DNA of 64,000 nt from Helianthus annuus (taxonomy: Eukaryota; Streptophyta; Magnoliopsida; Asterales; Asteraceae), in NCBI RefSeq assembly GCF_002127325.2, contig NC_035448.2, forward strand, positions 59,759,577 to 59,823,576. Direction: 5' to 3'. The notes beneath the pieces were generated by a model. It was not told where the DNA came from and searched no databases. It saw only the letters and a program-made list of their open reading frames with translations. Below are positions 1 through 11,186 of this stretch, in pieces (position 1 is the first letter of the stretch; every line of letters starts with the position of its first letter). A program made the translations under genes and the position numbers.

Positions 1-162
1 ATGATTAGCAAAAGCTACAAGTTTGTAATGACACCACAAGATATCGTAATGACAAGATTCGAAATAGTGGTGACTGAACAAAATCACCAAGTTTGGAACC
101 AGATGAAAGTGTACCGAAACAAGCCGGAAGACGAAACTAAGTACAGAAAGGCGTTTGATTGA

Positions 163-1229
163 TAACGAGGGAATCGTTAGGGGGTGGGGGGTACCCATGA
201 TATAAAATGAATTTATGTACTTTTTGACCCAGCCCGCAAGTGTGTGTCGAGGGTGATTTAGTTGTGATAAAGAAGACGGATTTAGGGCAAGTTGTCAAAT
301 AATCAATTAAATCCGTGTACGAAGTGAGTAGTCAGATAAGCGCAAGCTTCAGTTCTGTGAAAGTATCACTGTAAGGTATAGAAATCTATCAACGATTTAG
401 TGGAGTCATAGACCAAACAAGTCTACTACGATCCGAAACAAAAGAATCTGTGCCAAAGTATTAGAATATGATGCTCTCAATGCATCATATAGCGTCTCAA
501 TTTAAACATGTGAACTGGATAAGTTCAAGCAGTTGAACCTAGTTTCAACGTAACCAAACAGTAAACGTACATATTGACAAGGAAATCTTGACATGATAGC
601 AAACATGTAGCTTGAAAGAAGGTAGTTTCAACAAGTGTGTTGACTTGATATCAGAAGAGTCAACAACGACAAACATGTAGGTCATTCGAATCACAACTAG
701 TAATTAGATTTGACAACGTAATGTTTGAACATTCATGAAGCGTTTATTCGAAATGAAACCACATGCGTAGCAAATGGTGCATGGGTTATGAAGTGATGCA
801 TTCTTACTAAAACGAAGAAGTGACCAAATATATGAAGCAAACGTGCATTCGCTCTCAGCGAAGGAAAACAACGCGATGCAACTACTTGAGGGGAGCAAAA
901 ATGCAAATTTCTACTTGTTAGATGTGAAGGTGAAGACTTCAACGGAAGAAAATTTAAGTACTTTCGGGTTTGTTAACTGCAATGACAAGTTGGTCAAGTT
1001 AATGATGTTTGATTGAGTTGACAGATATGGTTCCTAGATGTAAGGCTTCTAGTCTTTCTGGATTCCGCACCTCGTGTGGATCTGGTTTATACATTGTGTA
1101 GGAAGCAGTATTTTGTTTATGTTTAAGCACGATCATTATCCCACAATTTCATCCTGGTATATTCCCTGAATTTCTCTGCTGACGATGTTTGATCGTCGAT
1201 CAGTCGTATAGCAGTAGTTGGATCATCAT
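163..1229. other. Gy1 copy A 3' region without recognisable gene
   Basis: Moderately AT-rich sequence between the antisense ORF and the pol stub. No domain, repeat or signal recognised. A plus-strand stretch around 820-1015 reads as an unbroken peptide (begins near the residues SLSAKENNAMQLLEGS) in both copies, without known match. Confidence 0.5.
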
Positions 1230-1900
1230 AGTCAGTTGTGTAAGAAGTTCATTAGTCTTCAGCAAAAGCCACCGACTCTGGTATGTTAGCCCGTTCGGCT
1301 CCTGATCATCATTTGGAAGTTACTCGTCCTTTCTTTTGGCGAGCAGAACTGCGGTTATCCAAAACAAAAGTTTTGGTCTGTTATCTTCCTTCTCTATCAA
1401 CCACTGAGGTTGCACTGTCAATCCTTGCATCTCCGAAGGTGTAGGTCGCTCGAGGTGCCTTGGGCTACAGGCACGTGGCCCAGAAATCAGATTGATGCAA
1501 AAAATTCGACTTGTCGTCGAGGAGATTACTCTGGCAAGTCTTCGAGGAAGACTTCAGGGTATACTCCGATCACGGGGGTATCGTTAAGTTTTAGTTCTTC
1601 GGCTCCCTTGTCCCCGACATGAGCCAGGAAGCAACACATCCTTCCCACAACAACTTTCGTGCCATATGTAATTCGTGATCGGTGGTGGCGTATCCTGCTT
1701 CGTGTGTCACAATCATTCCTTCATCCGTCCTCGAGGTGCGGATATCAACCTCCGCTCGATCGTTTGCCAACTAATACCACGTTGAAGCTTCCCAACTCAA
1801 CTGGCATTAGATCTAGCGTAAACTTACGCCCTCCGGGTTCTATTGTGCCGATTCCAGTTACTGCATTGGCTTCCACTAGCTTCCCCTAAGCTAGCTCTAA
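1230..1900 (-). pseudogene. Gy1 copy A decayed protease and N-terminal RT stub
   Basis: Minus-strand translation shows residues like FTLDLMPVELGSFNVVL, then CCFLAHVGDKGAEELKL and VYPEVFLEDLP, then RRQVEF; these match the protease-to-RT linker of gypsy pol. Further on, similarity to the RT start (about 1330-1400) becomes marginal. Stops and frameshifts are frequent. The catalytic Asp of protease and the RT catalytic motif are not seen. Confidence 0.5.
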
Positions 1901-1947
1901 TGGGTACTGGAATAACTACTCACTTGCTACTTAAACCAATTATACTC

Positions 1948-3185
1948 TCAAACTCTAGAAGTGTGAATCGTACAATTTGTTACAGTATCAAGTAGTACAG
2001 ACGCATAACGTTGGGTACTATGGAACGTACCGATTTCCATGCTTGAATCCCTGGCGTGTCTCCCTAGCTTCGGTGGGGAGCTTTCATCCGTGTGCCTGAT
2101 TGTTTTTAGGGCAATATTTTCTGAAATGCTTTTTCTTCCACAGTTAAAACAACTTTGAGTACGTTTCTGTTTATCGCTCATTCTACTTTGATAATTGCTA
2201 TTGTCGTTGTCCTCTTCTTGATCCTCACTACCGTCTTGGTCCCCATTACTATGTTCAGCATTTTGCCAACAAGTCTCCTTGACATGTCCCACCTTGCCAC
2301 AGTTACCACAATTTCCATATTTGCATCGCCCGGCATGATGACGTAAACAATTGTCGCACTTAGGTAGGATACCCTTGTAATCCTTTCCCTTTTTGGCCTT
2401 CTTCTTGTTACTCACCTGAGTAACCATCTTAAAATTTGCGAGCTTCCTCTTGTTATCCCCAGATGCCTTTATAGCAGTCTCCTTTTTCTCCTCCGCAGTG
2501 GAAAACTCTCCTTGTCTAACTGCTTCTTCGGTGAGTGCTATGCTTATGTTGATAGCCTCGGTGATCGTTGACGGTTTTGATGCTGTTACCAGGCTTAGAA
2601 TCTGAGGCGCCAATCCCCTTATGAACTGTTCAATTCTCTTAAACTCTGGTGTGCCCAGGAGTAAGGCAACTTGTCATAGTTAAATCTCTGCACATACTCC
2701 GCTATCTTTGGTCCTGTCATTTTCAAGTTCCACAGTTCTGTCTCCAATCTCTGGACTTCTGCCCTCGAGCAATATCTTTCACGCATCAGACTCTTCAGTT
2801 CGTCCCACGTCATAGCATACGCAGCGGTCTCGCCCATTGTTCGAATTTGATGGTTCCACCATGACAGAGCCTCATCCAACAACAGTCCAGTTATATACTT
2901 GACTTGATGTTCGTGGTCACATTTGCTTAATCGTAAAACTGAATCTGTCTTTTCAACCCAGCGTACGAAGGCTAAGGCACCCCCGGTGCCGTCGAACTCT
3001 CGAGGTTTGTGGTCCAAGAACTGCTTGTAGGTGCAGCCGTTGGGGGGGTTATTTCCTGAGGTACCTCCGCTGCAATCAGAGCGATGGGCCTCGTACCGTG
3101 CGATGGCCTGAAAGAGGTGCTCTCGCATTTCCGCCTCTGTTGTAGGTAGAGGGTGGTTGACATTGATGATCCCTTGAGTCGACAT
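1948..3185 (-). pseudogene. gag: Gy1 copy A gag
   Basis: Starts MSTQGIINVNHPLP at 3185. The retrotransposon gag domain covers about residues 45-185 with the conserved core FVRWVEKTDSVL and WWNHQIRTMGETAAYAMTWDELKSLM. A frameshift near 2660 (5 bases missing against copy B) moves the frame; the second part (2613-1948) carries a CCHC knuckle CGNCGKVGHVKETC and the start of a second knuckle (CFNCG), which is itself frameshifted. The product would package element RNA. Gag is normal length for the family but broken twice. Confidence 0.75.
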
Positions 3186-4590
3186 CTTCCTAGAAGAAGA
3201 TCGGTTAGGTCAGGGCTTGTGTAGGACGTGTGCACATTAGTCCCTATTCAACGAATAAGACCTCCTAGGTGTATTACATATACGTATATACGCAGTCGTT
3301 ATACATTCAGTCACATATTATCTCATATATTGTGCATCTTGTAAATAGGAAGGTAGCAAGTAAGCATGTAGCTTTATAGTTATCGCACAAATACGTAGAT
3401 CAACAGCGTGCTTAGTGGGGACATAGCGACGGAGTTTTCGTTAGCCATTGGTCGTAAGTATTGCCGTGTGTTTAAAGATGATCGGGCTTTTATTATCCTC
3501 CGGCCACAATCACAGTGTCTTACAAAATGTATTACAGCAGAAGGGACACAGGGTCACCCTACCCTTGTCCAGCAAGTATTTTGTTGCATCAAAAGTACTT
3601 AGTCAGAAGTGGTACTCAAAAGCCTTCGAAATCCCGGCTTATCATTAGCGTATTTACTCAAGCGTAATGCAATTTGCATAATCCAGAAACCAACTATACT
3701 GGTTACTGAGGTGGAGGAGGAAAGAAAAGTAAACTGTCGACTTGAGTGAATCCCTCCTCGAGCTGGGATATACGTTAAAGTAACTAGCTGATCTGTTGCT
3801 TGATAGTAAGGAAACGAGCATCAGCATCCTGGGAACGATGTACTAGTAACGGTCAAGTGCGCAAAAGGGGATCTTGAGGTATGTGGCGGATCAATGCATG
3901 CTGGCGAAAGACAGAGTGGAGGACGTGGTGTTTCACAGAAACTTTTTGGACAATATGCTGTCTTGTGATATAGACGCTTAACTCCTGTTTTTTTTTGTTA
4001 TGTTATGTTTTGCATCTGAAGTTGCCGATCGTGGTGTCAGCTCAAGTTCCAACATTCTACGGCTCATATCCTTAAACTGCATTTGATTTTACAGGAGCAA
4101 CTTATCCTGTGTGTGTTTTTCATAATGTGAGAAATGGTAAGGGTTCATAGTTAGCATAGTGCGTTTGTAGGCACCATCCAATTGGCTTATCGAGCGTTGT
4201 AGTGGTGAATGTAGCAAGTGGTGCGGCCTGGAGCATCTCTACTAGGCGCGGGTACGTCCTGACGGAGAGTGTTAGGCACGATGGTGCAACGGGCGTCGTT
4301 CTTCACAAGGGAAAAACGAACCTCTCCAAAAATGAGGGGGGGGGTGTTGCCTGATGCAGATAGATATAAGGGGTGCAATGTCTGGCAGACTGAAAAGAAA
4401 TAGGATCGTGATCAAGTATAGGTGTAGGTTCAGCAGGCGCAATATCAAGCCGTCTCAATGGTGTAGTAGCTGGCTCAAGTACAGGCTCCGGTCATGTAGC
4501 GGTGTGGTGAGTATCAGTGGTGAGTGTGGGAAACAAAGGTGCATCCATAGGAACTGGAACAGAGGCTGAAACAGGAGTAACAAGGGAGTG
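3186..4590 (-). other. Gy1 copy A linker between acidic ORF and gag, decayed coding sequence
   Basis: Fragments of Pro-rich reading frame (for example LDIAPAEPTPILDHDP near 4390-4450 and MSRRMLELELTP near 4035-4070) show that the region once coded for the middle of a long gag precursor. Stop codons and frameshifts break it throughout. No other gene is seen. Confidence 0.5.
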
Positions 4591-5205
4591 TCACAGGAAA
4601 CTCCAAAGGTAACCATTGTCATTGACTATCCACCCACTTCGGGTGTGCACGTATCGAGGATCAACTTGGGCCGCAAGAAGCGCATGATTGAACTGTACAG
4701 GCACAGAGTCAGGAAAAGGGGCAATAACAGGATTAGTAGGAATATCAGCAATGTGAGGGGCATCAACATGAGCATCAACAGCATGCTCATCCTCCAGCAG
4801 TGGAGCAACAATGGAATGGTCATCGATAGGTACATTATCAATCAAAGGATCCACAGCGGGTACATCTGCACGAATAGGGTCATGCTCGAATACGGGGTCT
4901 GGAGCAGCCACTGGCTCGAGGCTACGGCATCTAAAATCGAATGCATGGTCAATGGGGTCAACTGGCCAACTGGGTCAACTGGGTCCTCCATAGGCTGATC
5001 CAGTGGTATAAACTCGATCTCCTGATCTGGGTCGAATCCTGGGGAAAGACAGGATCGGAATTCTCTTCAACATCGTGATCGAAAGCAAAGCTAGGAGCAA
5101 GGGCAACAAAGGATGCTCTATCAGGATCTGATTCGTGAGAAAAGTGCTGCGCACTCTGAGTGTGGGATGATACAGGGGCCACAGACTCGAAAGAGTCCGG
5201 GACGG
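4591..5205 (-). pseudogene. Gy1 copy A acidic ORF, 3' part beyond the Gy2 insertion
   Basis: Continues the acidic frame on the other side of Gy2. Segments with residues such as FAFDHDVEENSDPVFP (about 5063-5110) and AAPDPVFEHDPI (4911 downward) are readable in two different frames, so at least one frameshift lies near 5050. The same frameshift is present in copy B, so it predates the separation of A and B. Confidence 0.55.
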
Positions 5206-5210
5206 GTGAG
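5206..5210. repeat. Target site duplication of Gy2, left
   Basis: GTGAG. Matches 13516-13520. Copy B of Gy1 has a single GTGAG at this point. Confidence 0.95.
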
Positions 5211-5655
5211 TGTCACACCCCCAAAATCCACCTGCGGAGTATCACCGCTTGGGAGCGTGACTGACCAGGATCAAGCCATCAATCATATTGAACATAGCAT
5301 AATATAAATAAAGTAATTCGTAAAACCCCATTCAATACAATTGACGTTTCAAAACAATCATAGTATCAGTAGCGGAAGCATAAGTAAATAACCCAAGTAA
5401 ACCATAAGTTCAATTATTCGAATTGTTTAAACATAGCGTTCTTAACCCACTGCCCACAACGTCCCGCTCCTCCAGTGCAAGCTCCATAAGTACCTAAGGT
5501 CCTGCAAGGCATGCAGCAGATAGTCAACAAACTAGTTGAGCGAGTTCACAGTTTATAGTTTAGTTTGGGTAATTGTGCGTTTGTTCAATTAAGTTTCGTA
5601 TCGTATCAGTTCCATCGCGGCCTCACAGGCATGTGTGCGAAGATTAGGTTCGTTA

Positions 5656-5755
5656 GTTCGCGACCGTAGTCTTTACCGACCAGGGTGTGTGCGAAGGCAA
5701 TGTATCAGTTCGTTCGCGACCATAGTCCTTACCGACCAGGGTGTGTGCGAAGGCA
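5656..5755. repeat. Two 44-bp units with period 56 in the Gy2 LTR
   Basis: GTTCGCGACC to GCGAAGGCA at 5656-5699 and 5712-5755, with two differences. The same pair is at 11632-11731 in the other LTR. Confidence 0.85.
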
Positions 5756-6049
5756 GTTGAGTAGTTCGTAAGCATCAACAGTTTAGTCGTTCGTTACAGT
5801 ATCAAAGTATGCACAAGTAATCATCCAACCCATTCCCACCCTGGGAACCCATGCCTTGGCTGTGTGAACTCACCTTGGTTTGCTCGGTATGCTAGGTTAT
5901 GCACTCACAAGTAATTTATTCACGTCCTATCGTATGCACGTATAACAAATCAGTTCATGTTCATAACGATACGCATGCAATTTAATGTTCACATAACAGT
6001 CAGTTTGCATATCGACACAACACGTATTATTTCACAGTAGCACATCAGC

Positions 6050-6265
6050 TATCATTCGATTCATGGTCATCTTTCGACACATTAGAGATCTTTCGACTAA
6101 CAGGTACCATAGCTATCTTTCGAACAGAATGTTATGTTTCGAACTTAATGTTATCATTCGGTCATTTCTATCCTTCGGTCAACACTATGTTTCGAACATC
6201 TAGTATCTTTCGGTATCTTACGGTTACTACCATGTTTTCGAGTAACTGATATCTTTCGATGGATA
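6050..6265. repeat. TTTCGA/TTTCGG-rich block in the Gy2 LTR
   Basis: About a dozen TTTCGA, TTTCGG or TTCGG words spaced by about 15-20 bases (on the minus strand CGAAAGAT-like). A second cluster of CGAAGGAT words lies at 7085-7210. Both recur in the other LTR (12026-12241; 13061-13186). Possible transcription-factor sites or just decayed tandem repeats. Confidence 0.55.
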
Positions 6266-7438
6266 TCAGTTACGTTACAAGTTTCCAAGTTTTGCTGTGA
6301 TTATCAATTATCAGTTTCCAACTAACATTCCGTAATATCAGCAAATAGATCAAACAGTTTCGGAAACAGATCAATTAACATAATTTCCAACTTTTAGTTT
6401 AGCATGCAATCGATCAAACAGTCAATTATCCATCGGTTTTCTCATGAACCCTAATCAAATCAAAGCATGATCAATATTCAAACATTTGAGCATATAACGG
6501 CCGATCACGGGTTGTTCGGTTTTAGCTCTAAGCCGTGCAATCCGACTGTGTATTTACCAACCATCATGAACCCTATGACTCGCTTATCAATTACGACATA
6601 ATCAATTACATTTATTCGAAACCCTAGATCATCATACAACAAGTCCGGTTATATGGTGGCCGATTAACTAACCTGTTCGGCCGATTACAAAACTAACCGA
6701 TACACAATAACATCTTAACAATCATTCAAATCAGTTCGATTAAACACATAACATACTCGGTTAATCACAGGCACATATAACATCATTAAACTACTAAGAC
6801 ACGATATCCGGCCGGTTAACACACCAACTAACATAAAACTTCAAGCAGTCCGATAATCAATTTATCAAGCAATTCGATATCAAGCACTAACCGATAAAAG
6901 GGAAACAAGGATGATCCGATCAAGAAGGCGGTCTCCGGTTGCTTTGCCGTCCGGTTTGAACGAAAGAGCGAGAGAGGGAGAGATGGCCGTCTAGGGTTTG
7001 TAAAAAAAATGACTGCCAACTACATGCATTCACGTCTAAATACTTATCACAGTTATGGGCCAAGCCCATAGAAAGACTGGGCCGAAAGATGTCGAAGGAT
7101 TCCTTCATGGCCCGAATGATATGTTTCGAGACTTATCAATCCGAAGGATGATCTTCTGGATCGAAGGATGTGTTTCGTCATCCTTCGATTCATGCACCAT
7201 GTTTCGTGGACATCCTTCGAAGGTTGCTTGTGTAATGTAATGTGTTTCATGCTAACTAGTTTACAAGTTTCACAATGTAGCAAACAACTATGCACGATCA
7301 AACAATCAAAACGTATATATATTTTCATTAACACACAACTCGTATAATTCAAGTCCACAATCCAACAACTAAGCAGTCAAAGTCAAAGTCAACGCGCATT
7401 AAATGCGAAAGTGAAAGTCAAAAACTCGAGTTGTCACA

Positions 7439-7539
7439 TTATCCCCAACTTAAAAGAAATTTCGTCCCGAAATTTGATACGCACTTACTGAGGAAGCTAG
7501 GTAAGTTACATCGTTCACTGATTTTCCTGGGGTGTCACA
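7439..7539 (-). repeat. Fossil PPT and pol tail inside the Gy2 LTR edge
   Basis: Reading the minus strand, the LTR's first 101 bases contain a second copy of the pol-end inverted repeat (ATTTCGGGACGAAATTTC) and a PPT-like AAGTTGGGGATAA followed by a second TGTGACA (7438-7432). The real internal end at 7540-7580 has the same arrangement. The LTR seems to have grown by copying an internal end into itself. The second LTR has it at 13415-13515. Confidence 0.6.
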
Positions 7540-10161
7540 TCATCCCCCCGTTGATTTGGAATTTCGTCCCGAAATTCGGTAGTAGTAGCTTCAGCCTCAG
7601 AAGTGGATGCATTGGTTTCGAATAACTGGGGACACTTTTCTTTCATCCTGTCTTCGCGTTCCCAGGTGTACTCTGGACCACGTTTGGAGTTCCAACGAAC
7701 TCGAACAAGAGGGATTCTCTTGTTTTTGAGGACCTTCACATCCCGGTCCGTGATTTCAACTGGTTCCTCGACGAACTGCAACCGCTCGTCGATAGTGAGT
7801 TCCTTAAAGGAACTATGAGGGTCTTATCTGACAGACACTTCTTCAGATTCGACACGTGAAATACATAGTGAACTGCACCGAGTTCAGTTGGTAGGTTCAG
7901 TCTGTAGGCTACTGGGCCTATTCCTTCAGTGATTTCAAATGGTCCAACATACCGTGGATTGAGTTTGCCTCGTTTACTAAATCGAACCACACCCTTCCAG
8001 GGTGAGACTTTCAATAAAACCCGGTCCCCGACCTGAAATTCCAAGGCTTGCTACGCTTGCCCGCGTAGGCTTTCTGACGGTCGCGTGCTGCCGCCATGCG
8101 TTGTCGTATCTGTGCTATCTTTTCTGTGGCGTCCACAACAATATCTGGACCCGTAATTTGACTATCCCCCACCTCTGCCCAACAGAGAGGTGACCGGCAT
8201 TTACGTCCGTACAATGCCTCAAATGGAGCGGCTTGAATGCTGGTATGGTAACTGTTATTGTACGAGAACTCCACTAAAGGGAGGTGCTTTTCCCAGCCGT
8301 TGCCGAAATCAATAACACACGCTCGAAGCATGTCTTGAATAGTTCGCTCAGACTGCCCATCCGTCTGAGGGTGATATGCTGTGCTCATGTCTAAACGTGA
8401 GCCAAATGCTTTGTGCATCGCATGCCGTAGTTCTGACGTGAATCGTGCATCCCGATCCGAAATAATAGAAATGGGCACCCCGTGCCTCGAAACAACTTCC
8501 TTGAGGTAGATATCTGCGAGAGTGGAGAACGTATCCGTTTCCTTAATAGCCAGGAAGTGTGCAGACTTGGTGAGTCGATCCACGATCACCCATATTGTGT
8601 CGTTCCCACGCTGAGCTCTCGGTAGGCCTGTAACAAAGTCCATGGAAATTTCTTCCCATTTCCACTGTGGTATCATAGGCTGTTGAAGTAGGCCAGCTGG
8701 TTTCTGATATTCGACCTTGACTCTCGCACAGGTCAAGCATTTTCCAACGTACGTAGCAATGTGGGCCTTCATACTAGGCCACCAATATGTAGTGCTGTTG
8801 TCGTGGTACATTTTATCCGACCCTGGATGTACCGAGTAGCGAGACTTGTGTGCTTCGTCCATTACGAGTTCGCGTAGACCGCCATAGAGAGGGACCCAAA
8901 TCCGGCCCGTGACATAGTAGGCGCCGTCCGCCTTTTGTTCCATTTGTTGTCGTGAGCCGCGTAAGGCTTCAGCCTTGACGTTTTCGGGCTTCAGGGCTTC
9001 TGTCTGAGCAGCTCGTATCTGAGCAGGAAGGCTAGGCTGAATCGTAAGCTGTAGCGCTCGCACGCGCCGTGGTAAAGTGTCCTTTCGACTAAGGGCATCC
9101 GCCACAACATTGGCTTTGCCTGGATGATACTTGATAGCGCATTCGTAATCGTTAAGTAACTCAACCCATCGTCGTTGACGCATATTCAGACCCTTCTGCT
9201 TAAGGATATGCTCGAGACTCCTGTGATCGGTGTAAATCGTGCACCTGGTACCGTACAGGTAGTGTCGCCATATCTTAAGCGCGAAAACAACAGCTCCCAG
9301 CTCTAAATCGTGCGTCGTGTAGTTGCGCTCGTGAACCTTGAGTTGACGAGAGGCGTAAGCGATAACCTTGTCGCGCTGCATTAACACACATCCCAGTCCC
9401 CGAATGGATGCATCACAATAAACCACGAAGTCGTCTGTGCCCTCTGGCAATGAGAGGATAGGTGCACTGCAAAGTCATTCCTTTAGGTGCTGAAAAGCAG
9501 TCTCCTGGGGCTCTCCCCAGCGATAGGTAACACCATTCTGTGTAAGCATAGTGAGTGGTTGTGCGATCTTGGAGAAGTCTTTAATAAATCGCCTGTAGTA
9601 ACCTGCCAAACCCAAGAATTGGCGTATTTCTGTCGGTGTACGTGGTGCAGGCTAATTTCTGATCGAATCTACCTTGGATGGATCAACATGAATCCCATCC
9701 TTGTTCACCACATGGCCTAAGAAGTGGACTTCACGAAGCCAGAAGTCGCATTTTGAAAACTTTGCATACAGTTGCTCCTTTCGAAGAAGTTCCAAGATAA
9801 GGCGTAAGTGCTGCTCGTGCTCCTCCTGACTCTTGGAGTAGATCAAAATGTCGTCGATGAAGACGATAACAAACTTGTCGAGATAGGGTTTGCACACCCT
9901 GTTCATAAGATCCATGAAGACTGCTGGCGCGTTCGTAAGCCCGAATGGCATGACCAAGAACTCGTAGGGACCATAGCGAGTTCTGAATGCTGTCTTAGAG
10001 ACGTCCTCATCCCGGACTCTCAGCTGATGATAACCTGACCGTAGGTCGATCTTGGAATAGTAACACGACCCTTGCAATTGGTCAAATAAGTCGTCTATGC
10101 GCGGAAGAGGATAACGGTTCTTCACCGTCACCTTGTTGTGTTCACGGTAGTCGATGCACAT
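7515..10161 (-). pseudogene. pol: Gy2 pol: RT, RNase H, integrase, chromodomain
   Basis: RT (10161-9655) keeps the FIDD catalytic core and ends at a TGG to TAG stop (9652-9654). A second stop, CGA to TGA, is at 9475-9477. RNase H ([20 protein letters not shown]) and integrase follow in 9450-8011, with the His-His-Cys-Cys zinc site ([12 protein letters not shown]) and the catalytic residues in MDFVTGL, SDRDARF and QSERTIQ. Frameshifts near 8030 and 7800 precede the C-terminal chromodomain (RVRWNSKRGPEYTWE), which in chromoviruses binds modified histone H3. Both stops can be read as C-to-T transitions on one strand, as expected for decay of methylated cytosines. Confidence 0.88.
7540..7553 (-). 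other. Polypurine tract of Gy2
   Basis: Minus strand CAACGGGGGGATGA directly before the LTR start TGTGACACC. The pol reading frame runs through it (residues NQRGDD) and ends within the LTR at 7515. Confidence 0.9.
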
Positions 10162-11186
10162 TCTAACTTACCGTCTTTCTTCTTCACTAACAACACTGGA
10201 GCTCCCCAAGGCGAAGAGCTAGGTCGGATAAATCCCTTATCCAAGATTCCTGGTAGTTGCGTCGATAGTTCTTCCGATTCTGGTGGAGTTAAGCGATACG
10301 GTGCTCGAGCTATGGGTGCTGCTCCAGGAGCTAACTCAATCTGAAACTCGACTTGACGATGAGGAGGTAAACCAGGTAAATCTTCAGGAAACACTTGAGG
10401 AAAATCACGCACAACTGGTATATCCTCCAGCTTCTTTTCCTTTGCTGATGCGTCAGTGACAAGTGCCAGAATGGCAGTATGCCCCTTTCGTAAACATTTC
10501 TGCGCCTTCAAGTAAGAGATGATGCCAACCACAGCACCACTCTTGTCGCCCTGTACTTCGAGAGGTTCTTGACTGGAGCGAGGAATACGAATAACTTTTT
10601 CCTTGCATAAGATCTCTGCGTGATGTTGAGATAACCAATCCATGCCGATGACGACGTCGAAGCTACCCAAAACTATGGGTATGAGATCAATCGAGAAAGT
10701 CTGACCCGCTAGAACAATACTACAACCCTTGACTACCTGTGTGGCTTCTACACTTTTACCATTGGCTAGTTCTACGACGTGTTTGGTGTCTAGGGGTGTT
10801 GGTGTACGTTTTAATAATTTACTCATTTTCAATGACATATAACTTGTATCAGCACCCGAATCAAATAAGACAGTAACATAAATATCGTCGAGAAGAAACT
10901 TACCCATAACCACATTGGGATCATTCACTGCATCTCCTCGACCCAACACAAAAGCACGACCACGAGCTTCATTGCCGTTGTTGTTGTTGTTTCCCCCGTT
11001 GTTCTGATTATTGTTGTTATTCCCGTTGCCCTGGTTGTTGTTGTTGCGATTCTGGTTCAACTGAGGACAATCGCGTTTGTAGTGACCTTCAGCCCCACAC
11101 TGGAAACACCCCCGGTTTCCACGCTGTGGCTGCTGCTGCTGATTCTGTGGAGCTGGCGGTGGAAGTTGCTGGTTCTGATTCCAATC
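10128..11186 (-). pseudogene. Gy2 gag C-terminus, protease and start of RT
   Basis: The frame starts inside the LTR and enters the internal region at 11186. It shows a Gln/Pro-rich stretch, a CCHC zinc knuckle CFQCGAEGHYKRDC, a long Asn/Gly-rich linker, an aspartic protease with LFDSGADTSY, and the linker ending in PWGAPVLLVKKKDG at the RT N terminus. A one-base deletion near 10165 then shifts the frame. The capsid part of gag is absent. Protease would cleave the polyprotein; it is complete but upstream of a break. Confidence 0.85.
11171..11183 (-). other. Gy2 primer-site mimic within gag-coding sequence
   Basis: Minus strand TGGAATCAGAACC lies 3 bases from the LTR edge, exactly where a primer site belongs (Gy1 also has 3 bases). 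It resembles TGGTATCAGAGCC with two mismatches in 13, yet it encodes part of the gag residues DWNQNQQ. The true primer site and leader are missing. It may have served as primer site, or mark a microhomology deletion between primer site and gag. Confidence 0.5.

Larger units (their letters stand above)
5211..7539 (-). repeat. Gy2 3' LTR (2,329 bp)
   Basis: Plus strand TGTCACACCCCC to GGGGTGTCACA, inverted TGTGACACC termini. Same length as the 5' LTR and no difference noticed on comparing them. Holds a 56-bp direct repeat, a TTTCGA-rich block, a Site II/telo-box promoter-like block, and a fossil PPT near its upper edge. Confidence 0.95.

Noticed and set aside
6828..7358. Minus-strand ORFs of 62-101 codons, identical in both Gy2 LTRs (12804-13334)
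   Set aside because: Cover the promoter-like block; more easily explained as chance frames in a duplicated LTR.
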